64,000 nucleotides of DNA from Stramonita haemastoma (lineage: Eukaryota; Mollusca; Gastropoda; Neogastropoda; Muricidae), in the NCBI GenBank assembly GCA_030674155.1, contig CM060318.1:73662271-73726270 (forward strand), written 5' to 3'. Every line of letters begins with the position of its first letter. Within the stretch, counting starts at the first letter, position 1. The notes beneath the pieces are model-generated. The model was not told where the DNA came from. It made no database searches and saw nothing but the letters and a program-made list of their open reading frames with translations. Of this stretch, positions 21,946-48,700 are shown piece by piece. The position numbers were made by a program, and so were the translations under genes.

Positions 21946-22195
21946 GTGGTGTGTGTGCGCGCATGTATGTGTGGGATGCCAATATCGTTTTAAATATATA
22001 ATATTGGGGGGGGGGGGGGGGTTCTTCGCAATTCTGTGAGCTCTGGATTGCTGCTCCTCATTTCTCTTTTTTTTTAAATTAATGATCAGTGATTGAAACT
22101 GATTCTTTCATTTTGTAAAACCTTCTGATTTCATGTGGTTTATTGTGTGTGTGTGGGGGGGGAGTTAGTGGGTTTTTTTTTTTGTCATGACAGTA

Positions 22196-22262
22196 ATCCC
22201 TGATATGGGTAGAATTGGACTAGCATTATCCTCAAAAATATAAAATTTGATCTGATTTGAAA
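22196..22262 (+). mobile_element. Retroposon 3' end fragment
   Basis: CCCTGATATGGGTAGAATTG, TATCCTCAAAAATATAAAAT and TTGATCTGATTTGA match the family-B type end without the stem-loop. It is inside the TTAA element. Confidence 0.45.
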
Positions 22263-22689
22263 GCATTACGAGTGTGAGTGATAAATCAGAAGTGGAACAG
22301 ATTGAAAACGTGCAGAAATGTTCAGAACTGCCCTCCCACCCACCCCCACTCATACACACTCTATTGCTCTAGATCAGTATTATAGATCTAGGCAATTCTT
22401 TCTTTTTTTCATTGTTTTTTAAAATTATTTTTTAGGCTTTTTGTTCAGGATGGATTGTGAAAGAAAAAGATGCATTGCTTTGGATTCGATCTGTGTCTGT
22501 GAATTTTTTTTTTCCATTTCTTTTTTTCATGCTATTTATATAATTTTTTCCTTTTCTTTTTTTGATTGCTTATTTTTTTCATTCTATCTACATCATTTTT
22601 ACCATGAGCTTTTTGGTTGCTTTAATTCATTGTCATTTTTTCCCCTTTTTTAGTTTTTAGTGTGTGTGTGTGTGTTTTTTTTGGGGGGG

Positions 22690-22772
22690 GTGTTTGAGAT
22701 GGATGACTTCATGAAGAAAACATTCATTGCTCATTCAAGGTACCATCTGGAAATAAAAGTTTGACTTTTGAC
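22690..22772 (+). mobile_element. Retroposon 3' end fragment
   Basis: GATGGATGACTTCATGAAGA, ATTGCTCATTCAAGGTACCA and TCTGGAAATAAAAGTTTGAC match the LINE-like end at 14053-14130. Inside the TTAA element. Confidence 0.5.
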
Positions 22773-24774
22773 ACAAAATGGGGTGGGGAAGAAAACAGAA
22801 CCAGACCTTAGTGCATGAGAGAATGGGGGGGACCATACATTCGCATGAGGAAAGAGAGAAAGGATAGGAAAGATGTGGCATTCATGTTTATTTGGCATTG
22901 TGTTTTGTGATGTATCATGCTTGTGTGTGCCTGAGTTGGTGGGTACGTGTGTGTGCATGATCTAAATATTAGCTTTTACAGAGGCAACAAGTAGTAATCA
23001 CTACTGTGTCATCTGCGGACAACAGAAGCCATATCAGGACAGTGACCTTGTAACATTTGAAATCTCCTAAAAACTGCATCTATATACAGAAATCTCATAA
23101 AAACTGCATCTGTAAACAGAAACGGGTTTAACACCAATCATACTGTTGTTCATTTCCACACCCTGGTCAACTATAAGGCCTCCATACATACACTCACAGG
23201 TTTCATGTAGACAGTTAACGTCATAACACATCTCTGTCCAAAAAATACAGTCATGGATGATACCACCACAACTCGGTGGTGCACACAGATTCTCTTTACA
23301 AGGATAGGTGTCCTAGCAACCACGCTATACAGAGTGTGTTTACAGGACAGCGCCATCCTTTTAAAATTAGCATGGTTGGCTGTACACCCTTGAATTAAGC
23401 ACGTAGAATGTGTTCTTTGCAAGTGTGGGTGTGCCGACACCCACAATGTACTGAACACTTTTTTCTTGGTTATTTGTGAACACTGTTTTTGTAGATGTGT
23501 GGGACAGAGTTTCATTGAGAAAGTTGTACATTTTCTGAAAAGCAGCATTAAAATTTCTGTAAGTGTAAAATCTACATGTCTTGGCAACTTCATACCCACA
23601 AGGTACGGAAAAGGTTAAATGCTGTGTTCCATTCTCTGATCATAAGGGGGGAAGCTTGATGCCATTCATAAAGATGCTTTGTTTCAAAACAATCATGTTT
23701 TAGGAAGCTCTTGATTTTATTTAGGACATGAGATTCCTTTGACAATTTTCACTCTGAATATTTCTAAATATTTTTCTTTAAACTGTAATAAACCATCAGT
23801 GGCCTTGAAAAATTGTATTAATCATTTGAGGTAAATATTTCTGCAATTTTTCCATGCCACTGATTAAATGCTTTGCGGTAAATAGCGTGACACATTTATG
23901 ATACATTTTCCATGTAAATTATCAGTGGTTTGAAGTTGGCGAAACCGATGTGGGTAAGTATCATGCATAAGCCCATGCTCACCATCCAAAGCCTTGAAAT
24001 ATTACCATTTTTATTGTCAGGTAATGTTTACAGAACTATGCTATCTGTAGAACATATTCATGACTTTTAGAAAGTAGCTGGCAATAATGAATATTTAATG
24101 TTGAATATTTTCATGTTTTATCCCAGATGATGGATATTTCAGGCTGAGAAAGGAAAGAGAAGTGCTACTCCTGTCGCAGCGCAATCATATTGCAGCAGTG
24201 GTGATCAGAATTGTCCATCCACAATCTTCGTGGGATTTTCACATCATCAAAAATAAAATGTTCTTTGCTCCGAGAAATGTTCTTTGTTTCATAGATTCTT
24301 TTACATTGGTGGATGGTATGTGTGTGGTGTTCAATGTATTGAGTCTTTTATGCCTTCTTTTTCTATGTCTCCAAGCATGCTACCGTTATTTACTTTACGG
24401 GGGCTATGCCACATGTATGAATGATTGTGAGGATGAAAGTAACTTTTCCAGTGTCTTCTCAGGCTGTGAAACGACCACAAAAGCAAACTCATTTTCATGG
24501 TTCGCAGAGTCCTTGAAAGTTCTTAAGTTTTGGGGTCCCCATTTCAAGGCCTTGAAAGTCCTTAAAAATCAGACATATGCCTCCAGGTCCTTAAAAAGTG
24601 CTTAAATTTTACTGGTAGACTTATAATAAAAGTAAGTGTATGGCTGATCATATTGATTACGATGAATTTTTAAAACAATGAAAGTGGAGCTTCAAAAAGA
24701 AGTATACTTAATCATTTATCCCTATGTACTAAAGGGTGTGGGGAGAAATTGTTGAAAGGGGGTGGGGGGGGGGG

Positions 24775-24952
24775 GGGTGATGAGTGCAAGAAGCCAGTGC
24801 AAAGTACCAGTTATAGGTATTTGGTTTCATGAAAGTGATGAGTGCAAGAGGCCAGTGCAAAGTACCAGTTATAGGTATTTGGTTTCATGAAAGTGATGAG
24901 TGCAAGAGGCCAGTGCAAAGTACCAGTTATAGGTATTTGGTTTCATGAAAGG
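24775..24952 (+). repeat. Three tandem copies of a 58-bp unit
   Basis: GTGATGAGTGCAAGARGCCA through TATTTGGTTTCATGAAA is repeated about three times with nearly identical copies, next to a G-run. Intergenic, downstream of SRSF2. Confidence 0.9.
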
Positions 24953-25693
24953 GATCAGCAGCTCTAAAGCAGAGGGGGGAAGGGGATGGTCGGAAGAGGA
25001 AGGGGAAGAGCAGACGGTGATGGGGAGTTGTCAACACTGGTGAAATGACCTGTTGAACCCTTCCTCCTGTCTCAACCATACACCGCCACCTCCACACTCC
25101 TCCCCCACCCCCTTTTTTTTTTTATATCTTGTCTAAAGGCACAGTGCCTGTAAGATGCCATGGCACCAGAACTGTCAACTCTTCCCAACCACCTCTCCAC
25201 CCATTTCGGTCTCTGTCCTCCCTTTCCCTCCCCCCTCCCCACACAAGGGAACTGCAGTTACCTGGAATGCATGCATGCATAAAAATACAGTCTAGAACTT
25301 TATTAATCCAGAAATAATTTTATTCATCCATGAGCATGCATTTGAAGACAATTTTACATAAAACTACCAGTATTAAAAAACAAAAAAAATGATGAACTAT
25401 TGCGTGACGTCTTGTATCAAAACGGGCAGCTGACACCCATTCGAGGTCAACAGGGCAAACAGTCCTCTGAGGACAGCACGAAAATCCCTGCAACAAAGGA
25501 AACACATGTCATAAAGTCAGGAGGATTTCTAACATGCACATTTTTTGTTCCTTGGCTAGAGTTCAAGTTTCACCAATGGCGAGATTTTGGCATATGCAAC
25601 CATTTTTGCCCACCATTAAGGAAGCTGTATTCCAACTTTGGAGATGATGCCTGAACATGACACCAAGGTGCATACATTTAAAATTGTATATAT

Positions 25694-25725
<32 letters not shown>

Positions 25726-25735
25726 AACATTTTAA

Positions 25736-25870
25736 TTGTTGTCATCTGTCCATATTGGCAAGAATGGCCTACTCCCAAATGTGCTAAAATGGGTTTTAAC
25801 ATGCGTGAAAGTCATTCTGCGTATGTCGGCACACAGCCTCAGTTTATAGTCTCATCCAAAGCAAAAGAAA
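25736..25870 (-). mobile_element. SINE family B, diverged fragment
   Basis: TTGTCATCTGTCCATATTGG, AATGGCCTACTCCCAAATG and TAGTCTCATCCAAAG are weak family-B matches downstream of an (AT)n tract. It lies in the intergenic space downstream of TEDC2. Confidence 0.5.
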
Positions 25871-26033
25871 ATCAATTTTAAAAGATAAATAAAAATAAAA
25901 TAAATTTTTTAATTAAAAAAAATTAAAAGTCTCATCCAGAGGATTGCAGTCAGTACTTGTGTTAAGGGAGGAAAATCACTTTCAACAGACGTCTTGGTGG
26001 TGGCTTGATCTAGGGCCGTCAAATCATGAGTGC

Positions 26034-26418
26034 AACTTTTTAACACATTTCCTACCACAAACAAGACATTCTCATTTTCTTTATGACATCACAATAGACT
26101 GCAAACCAAACACTTTAGTTTGCAATGGCTACTTTTGTTCGGCACTTCTCTCGTGAGAGTTGTCTCTCCTGTTTGCACTGCATTGACTAGAAAAGTTGTC
26201 TCGTGCTTGAGATATCTTTGGCCATGAGTGTTGTAACAGCTTACCTGAGGTTTGTAATGCTTCTGTGCCCACTATGTAAGACAGCTTCTTTTGGGACATC
26301 ATTGGTGGTTGTACACCCACTAAATACCATAGCATGTTGTGACTTCCCATGGGTGGCTGTACAGCCACAATGTAGGCTACATAGCGCAACATTTTAGGCA
26401 ACATACTGGATAGGTTAA
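26034..26418. mobile_element. Decayed relative of the TTAA element
   Basis: Contains GGTGGTTGTACACCCACT and GGGTGGCTGTACAGCCAC as in the subterminal parts of 21571-23618, and ends GGATAGGTTAA; a possible left end is TTTTTAACACATTTCC. The ends are too degraded for certainty. Confidence 0.4.
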
Positions 26419-26607
26419 CAGATGACACAATTGTAGGATGATATTTCAACTGAAAAAATTTCCTATATGAACATAAGAGACAGCATATGATACACATTTC
26501 AATAATATCTACTATGTACAGGAGAAGATATGAAATAAAAGCTGTTAAACATGATCTATTCATATACAGAACAACAGGCATAAGAGGTACATGCACAAAG
26601 GGTGAAC

Positions 26608-42382
<15,775 letters not shown>

Positions 42383-42639
42383 GAGTTTTCAATCCAGGGC
42401 GCCTTCTTTCGTTTTCATTTGTTAGCTGAACACCTTGATGATTACATCCTTAATTTCGGCTTAGTTTCATTCATCCATGTAACCAAGTCAACAGCTTTTC
42501 AAGGCAGAGCACGCTGTGCTGTTTTCACTTTCTTCCTAACGATAGGCTCGTATAGTTTCGTATTTCACGTACTCCGATAGAGTCTAGCCAGTACCGGTGT
42601 TACCAGAAAAAGAGTCCCCCCTAAACTTTCTTCATATAT

Positions 42640-42988
42640 TTTATTTACTTATTTATTATTTCATATCAAGGATAATGGAATAAGCACTCATGCGCTTTTT
42701 TTACATCCAGTCCCCGTGTGTATGCAGCTTTTGTAAATCTTGTCATCTGTCCCACCGGCAGACAATGGCCTACTCTTACGAAAAGCGGAACAGGATTTAA
42801 CGTGTACACAAGATGTGCATGCGTTCGCACACGGGGCCTCGGTTTATAGTCTCATCCGAAGAACTTTTGGGGGGAGTGGAGTCAGCACTTATGTTAACTC
42901 CAGGGGAAAAATCCCCTCGAACGGGAATCGAACCCAGGTCGTCAAATTGCAAGCGCAATGTTCTGACCACTAGGCTATCCTGTCCCGT
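42640..42988 (-). mobile_element. SINE family B, near-complete copy
   Basis: Reading minus: tRNA-like head (GGATAGCCTAGTGGTCAGA, then GGGTTCGATTCCCG), a middle with GGCCCCGTGTGCGAACGC, ATCCTGTTCCGCTTTTCGTA and GGTGGGACAGATGAC, then the conserved 3' end GGGACTGGATGTAAAA, AAGCGCATGAGTGCTTATTC and an AATAAATAAG-type tail. It lies upstream of the TEDC2 start. The plus-strand microsatellite TTTATTTA is its tail. Confidence 0.82.
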
Positions 42989-43139
42989 TTATAAAAGTGT
43001 TTAGGGCTCTTCCGTGTAAAATCCCCATATTCTGGAGTTTTTCAAGTGTCTCAAATTCCCCCTGCAAATAAGACTGTAGCCTTAAAAAATTAGATCTATA
43101 TTCTTTCTGTCTATTTGTCTAATTGTCTATTTATCTATC

Positions 43140-43620
43140 TGTTTATATATCCCGTAGTCTGGTGACAGCCCCCCCCCCCCTCCCCAAAGACTTGACAACC
43201 AGTTCCCTCCATTCCTCTCTCTGTTCTGCCTTTCTCAGGGTTTTGTTGAGTTCTAGGCCTGTCCATTCTCTGATGTTGTCCTCCCATTTCTTCCTTGGTC
43301 TGCCTCTTTTTCTTCCTTCTTGGACAGTGCCTTGCAGTATTGTCTTTGTCCGTTGATCTTGTGACATGCCCATACCATTTAAGTTTACCCTTCTTAGCCA
43401 TTGTTAGGTTTTCGTATGCACGTCTTCATTGGTCTTTGTAGAAGATGCCAAGGAGTCTCCTGAAGCATCTCATCTGTACCGCCTGTACTCTTCTCTCCAA
43501 ATCTGCAGTCAGGGTCCACAATTCACAGGCATATACTACTTCTGGCTTGGACCTCTGGACTCATACAACGGCCCCCAAGTACCAGCATCCCCGTGGGGAC
43601 AGAAGCCACTTGATGACTGA
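43140..43620 (-). mobile_element. Decayed LINE C-terminal fragment (endonuclease-reverse transcriptase type)
   Basis: Reading minus-strand frames gives YACELWTLTADLERRVQAVQ, RCFRRLLGI, KKGKLKWYGHVTRSTDKDN, and in a shifted frame ILQGTVQEGRKRGRPRKKW and EDNIREWTGLELNKTL. This order is characteristic of the C-terminal end of a widespread invertebrate endonuclease-reverse transcriptase LINE. Frame breaks and a stop show that it is dead. Confidence 0.8.
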
Positions 43621-43917
43621 AATCTATTTTCGAAGTCAAAACGAATCTGGTCTGCGCCAACATAGAGAGATCAAAGCAAGAACTAGGACATATGACTAGG
43701 CCTATATCGTCACTTCAGTAAAGAATCATGTACCCTTTCATTCTTGTAATATGCATTTAAGTGTTGTTGGTAAATTAGTTGCACGGGGAATGTTTATGGA
43801 CAGTTGGTGACAGACGATTACATCAGTTGTGCAAACTTGATTTATGGGCCCAAGCGTAGCTCGTCAATGGGGTAGTCTGGTGATATAAGCATTGGATCTA
43901 TGACCTGTTGAGCAGGT

Positions 43918-44140
43918 TCATTTATTTATTCTTTCATATCGAGGATAATGGAATAAGCACTCATGTGCTTTTTACATCCAGTCCCCATGGGTATGCAGTT
44001 TTGTAAATGTTGTCATCTGCTCCAACCAGCACACAATGGCCTACTCTTACAAAAAGCGGAACAGGGTTTAATGTGTGTGCACGATGTTCTGCGTGCGTTC
44101 GCACATGGGGCCTCAGTTTTATAGTCTCTTCGGAAGGACT
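43918..44140 (-). mobile_element. SINE family B, 3' portion
   Basis: Begins on the plus strand with TTTATTTATTCTTTCATATC and GAGGATAATGGAATAAGCAC, and runs through CCAACCAGCACACAATGGCC and GCGTTCGCACATGGGGCC. The tRNA-like head is missing, so it is 5'-truncated. Confidence 0.8.
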
Positions 44141-44465
44141 GTTATATAAAAGTATTTGATGTCTATGTCAAGAGTAAACTTGAATAAATTTTTCTGCTGT
44201 TTACATGAACAATTCAATTAGCTATTTACAATGATACTGCTAACACTTTTCAAACGAGAAACAGATAAATTATGATTTTGTATATATAAAACTGCGTACG
44301 GGGCGGTTTTCCATGTATGGTAGTTTTTCTTTTGTAGGCTTACTAACCACTGTGTCACAGGCTCATATTCACAAGCGCATGCGTAGTGTTCTTATTCGCT
44401 GGCTTATCCGGTAGGCTTAATGGCTACACACCGCCTTTAGAAAAAAAACCCCGACTTTTTCCTTC

Positions 44466-45225
44466 TGTCAAGTCAAGTCAAGTCAAGTCAAAATGATCTT
44501 TATTGAGGGCAAAAGATTAAGTTTACACAACTTTTTTTCATCCTGCCCTCACAAAAAAATCAAGAAAATTGACTTCTAAAACAATCAAATACAAATATCA
44601 ACCTTGGTTGAAAACTAAAATAAAATGAGGATTTTCATCCAAACAGAATCTCACAACAACTCAAAACAGTAATATACTCAAGTCATACATACAAAATAAC
44701 AGAAATACAAAATAACATGGGTATGAATAACAACAAAGCAGCCAAATGTGTCAAGCATAAGGGTGGGCTTATAATTTGTCCATCAGATGTTTCTTCAAAA
44801 GTTTCTTAAACATTTGTTTTGAAGGAACTGATTTTAGAAAGGAAGGCAGTTTATTCCACAATGTTCTTCCTGAATAAGCAAGGCTGGATTTATAGAGATT
44901 GTTATGGGGCCTGGGCAAAATCAGTCTATGGGTAGGCCTGTTTTTATTGACAGCAAATTTTTCCAAGATTTTCTTTGGGGCTTTCCCGTTTAATATATTG
45001 TACATACATAGATACTTGTTGAACTGCAGTCTTTCTTTGAATGGAAGAATATCTAGTTCTTTGTAGTTGGTGGTGGTCAGTGTATTAGGATTCAAACGGA
45101 TTAGTTTCACAGCTCTTTTGTGCAGGCAGTTTATATGCTTTAAGTTTGTTTCGCTTGCACTATCCCATATGGTAGAGACATAATTTATAAGAGATAGAAT
45201 ATGGGCGTTTGTCAATATGGACTCT
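44466..45225 (-). mobile_element. LINE reverse-transcriptase C-terminal fragment, 5'-truncated, TTGAC-repeat tail
   Basis: An open frame of 148 codons (45215-44769, minus) reads HINCLHKRAVKLIRLNP, YKELDILPFKERLQFNKYL, GRTLWNKLP and similar, typical of the C-terminal part of CR1/jockey-type LINE polymerases. Downstream is a 3'UTR with CAATAAAGATC and a tail of about four TTGAC units (44466-44490 on the plus strand as TCAAG). It lies in the intergenic space between TEDC2 and the SAFB-like gene. Confidence 0.8.
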
Positions 45226-45735
45226 TAATATCATACCGCATGTACTAAGGCATCCACAGAAACAAAAACTACTTTTCGTGAAAAAATAGCCTTTGACTCA
45301 AAACTCATGTGATTTTGCACAAAGTAGGTTTGAATTTATTTAATTTTTCAGCACTCTACCCCCTCAGTCCTTTGATGTCTGCTAGCCTAGCTACCTAACT
45401 GCAATATGAATGCGCGGGGTCAACACTGTAGGAACACAAACTATCCTCACTTGATGATGATTTCCAACTTTATCATGACTACCTAGTATTGCTCTATGTC
45501 CTCAATCCCAAAAAAACTATTGCACAGTGCATTTTTAATACTTAAAAATATGTGAAAATCAACAAAAAATTGGTCCCACTGACAACAAGATAGCCTAGGC
45601 CTAGGCTCCTACCACATGACCCGCAAGCTAGGCCTAGGCCTAGCTATCTTTGGCCTTGGCCTAATACAGGAGTGTAGCCGGTGTCGTTGTTCATACGCCA
45701 TCATACGGGCATTTGTGTCTTCACACAGTGACGAA

Positions 45736-48700
45736 ATGGCGGCCCAAACCGAGATGAAGAAAATTTCCGACTTGCGTGTCGTGGATTTAAAAGCTGAATT
45801 GGAGAAAAGAAATCTGGACAAAGCTGGCGTAAAGGCTGTTCTCATGGAAAGGCTTCAAGAGGTATGTTTAAGATTTATTTGATGTAACCTCAGTGTGTGG
45901 TAGTAGGATATTGTTATATGAATAACCACTACTAAAAATCTAGCCCAGCATGTGGCGGTCATAGTGACTGTCTTGAGTATTCTACAGAAAATGAAAGTAT
46001 TAGCCTATAGGAGCCTAGGCCTAAAGTACAATTATGATGCAATTAGAATTTGTACGAAAAAAAGAAGATAAAGAGCAGTATGCCTATGTAAATTGTAATA
46101 CTTGTATCTGTTGTGGTGGTGGTCATTTACAACTTACAAGTTACATGTTTTAATGTTTTTCACTCATTTGATTGAGTGTAATTTAGTAGCAAGTTTACTA
46201 TTGTAGGCCTAATACAGTATACTATAATAGTTTTTAAATAAACATGACAGAGATGTCTGATGCAGTATATCATAATCGCCTTTTATTTTATCTTATGAAC
46301 GTGTATTACTTGCCCAGTGTATACCTGCATGGGTAAAGACTTGGAATATTATATAAATTTTTATCTTAGTGTATGGTAATGAGTGCCAAAAAGTGGTGGT
46401 GGCAGGCTGTAGGCCTAGTCTAGCCTAGACAAAGTGTGTTTGATAGAAAAAATAAACTAGGGTCTACCGAGGATGTTTTTCTTTGCTTGGTTGTGTAATT
46501 CTGTCAGCTTATACTAAAAAGAACCCCCCATAACCACAAAGTCACCATTAGGAAGATGGGTTTGGATGGATTTACTATATACTCAGTTTCCTGTTTCACT
46601 GTAGTGTTAGTAAAAAGAAAATGGTATAAAAAAAAAATGAACAGGTCTATCTAAAATGGGACATTTATAGTGATATGCCACATAGGATCTGTAGTGAGTC
46701 TGTACAACTACAATTACAAGTACTACAACCATTCTAAGTTTGAAAGAAAAGGTTAAACATGTGAAATGATTAAAAGGCACCTTTGCCAGTATTTTCATCC
46801 CAAAATTCCACAATCACACTTTTTGGTTCATTGTCAGATGCTCTGACATAGTTCAGAACAAGAAAGGACACTACAGACAGTGTAAAATTGGGGAGGGGGG
46901 GGGGGGGAGTTGATTTTGTTGTTCCTGGCTAAAGCTCTGAGGTTCACTTATTACTGTATTAGTACTAGTATCAATTTGGTGAGATTTCCATTTTGCAAAT
47001 GTAGTCATTTTTATTCATCATTAATACTTTAATAGCCACTTTCTGAGCAGGGATTTGTTACTGTTTTAACAGATCTTATGTTTACTTGTAATATTGAAAA
47101 GTTGACTACAGTCGGACCCCCTTATAAGAAGCTCGCTTACACAGTGAATCCGTCTTATAAGAAAGCAAAAAATTTGGTTCTGTCAAAGGTGTTCTTTATT
47201 ATGACTTACGAAAGCTCGGATAGAATCTCGCTTATAAATAAGAAACCCCTCTTATAAGGTCGTCAGTTTCTGGTCCCACCAAGGATGTTAGCTTGAATAT
47301 AAGAAAGTCTAGTCGGTTTTCGAGAACTTTACTTTGTAATAACGAGACCTCCTTCAGTCTGTTTCCTGTTAACTTAAGGGAGCTCACCAAACCGAAAGCA
47401 TTTCCACCAAAAACCCAACTTGATTCTTTCAGGAAATTCTGACGTCACACCAGATGTGGCTGGCAAGTTTTGAAGACAGGCACATATAACCAAAATTTCT
47501 TTTTCTTTTTCTTTTTCATTCATTCGCTTTACATGGACTCTCACGCACAGCGTATATTTTTCGCAACAGCTTGGGCCTTTAGGCCCCTTCCTTCCCCTTT
47601 TTGATTGCTGGAATCCATAAGGCGAAACCAGCCTCAGATCTCAGAATTTGTGCCAGCACTTCGAATGTGTTGTTGCTGTGGCTTGAATCCTCACAGTGAA
47701 CACCTCAAATTCCTCTTGTCAAACTGGTTGTAAAAGCCAGTACAACATGCATAAAATTTGCCTAAAAAGTACAGCCTCTTTTACTTTATCTTGTTGAGCA
47801 TATGGCGTTGTCATTGAAGTGTCATTTGTTTCCAGTAAATGACAATACATTTATTAATTTACTTGTATTAGTTATTGTGACTTTATCTTCAAGCAAACTC
47901 ATGAATTGCGGAATCCTGTTGACAGTTTTGGTTTTCTTTTAGTTTCCCTGCTGTTTCAGTCATAGGCTTTCACTAGTTTCAGTAACACCCGATCAAAACT
48001 TATTTCGAGCTCGTTATCTATACCAGTACCAGTCATGTGTCTGGTAGTAAATTTTTTATTCAATCTTTTCAAGATTCCTTTACAAATTTTTTAAACGATT
48101 TTTATTCCTGTGATAAGTGATACATCGAAGATCTTGAGCCGACAGTCAAGCATTGATCACTTTATATTCTCTTTTGAAAAAAGTTTCTGCTTTATTTTAG
48201 TCATGGTTTTTCGTTTATAATTACAGAAATAAAAGTTGTTGAATCCACAGAATTCCTCTCTGTGTGTGTTTAAAGTTGCTTTAGATTTTGAACATTATAC
48301 CCTTGTCGCTGAATTTCAACTAAAACCTGGAGAAAGCTACAGTTAAAAAAAAAATCTCTTTCGTATGTAGACAGAATGTGACCAGAACAACCAATTTAAG
48401 AACAACCACCACAGCAGCAGCAGCAGCAACAACAAACTTGATGAGTAATTGTAGATAGGTGTGTTTTATGTTTTTACCATTTTGAAATGTCCAATTAGCT
48501 ATTATTTTACTCATGTACACTTTTGCTCGCTTATGTTATAAGAAAGCACATTCAAAATAGTGTTCAGATGCTTGGATACAGGGTTCGCGATAACCGGTAA
48601 TTGTCAGTATTTTACCGATTGTAAACAGGGAATACCGAAAATTTTCGCAGCAGCCGGTACCGCGTACCGATTCTGTTTGCCTGTGACCGATTAGATTTCC

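Larger units (their letters stand above)
21571..23618. mobile_element. piggyBac-like TTAA element, about 2.05 kb, non-autonomous
   Basis: Perfect 16-bp inverted ends TTAACCTTTTCCGTAC at 21571-21586 and its complement at 23603-23618, both including the TTAA target. Inside each end lie subterminal repeats around ACAGCCACCCATGG / GGTGGCTGTACA-type motifs (21622-21690 and 23395-23450). The interior contains a retroposon 3' end and T-rich runs but no transposase frame. It lies downstream of SRSF2. Confidence 0.72.
23619..26033. other. Intergenic region between SRSF2 and TEDC2 3' ends
   Basis: AT-rich unique sequence with the 58-bp tandem repeat, an (AT)n tract at 25688-25725 and a SINE-B relic. 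Minus-strand AATAAA complements (TTTATT) near 25298 and 25319 are candidate TEDC2 poly(A) signals. No gene was seen. Confidence 0.4.
42989..45735. other. Intergenic region between TEDC2 and the SAFB-like gene
   Basis: Apart from the LINE and SINE fragments listed, this is unique sequence with TAGGCCTA-type palindromes, clustered at 45592-45650 just upstream of the SAFB-like start (CCTAGGCCTAGGC, CTAGGCCTAGGCCTAG). It presumably holds the promoters of both genes; no core motif was recognised. Confidence 0.5.

Noticed and set aside
23171..23599. 142-codon minus-strand frame as a gene
   Set aside because: It lies within the TTAA element and spans its subterminal repeats; no similarity recognised.
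45616..45735. Upstream in-frame start adding 40 residues to the SAFB-like protein
   Set aside because: The added part ([11 protein letters not shown]...) comes from TAGGCCTA repeats and is not SAFB-like; the ATG at 45736 has a better context and begins just before the SAP domain.
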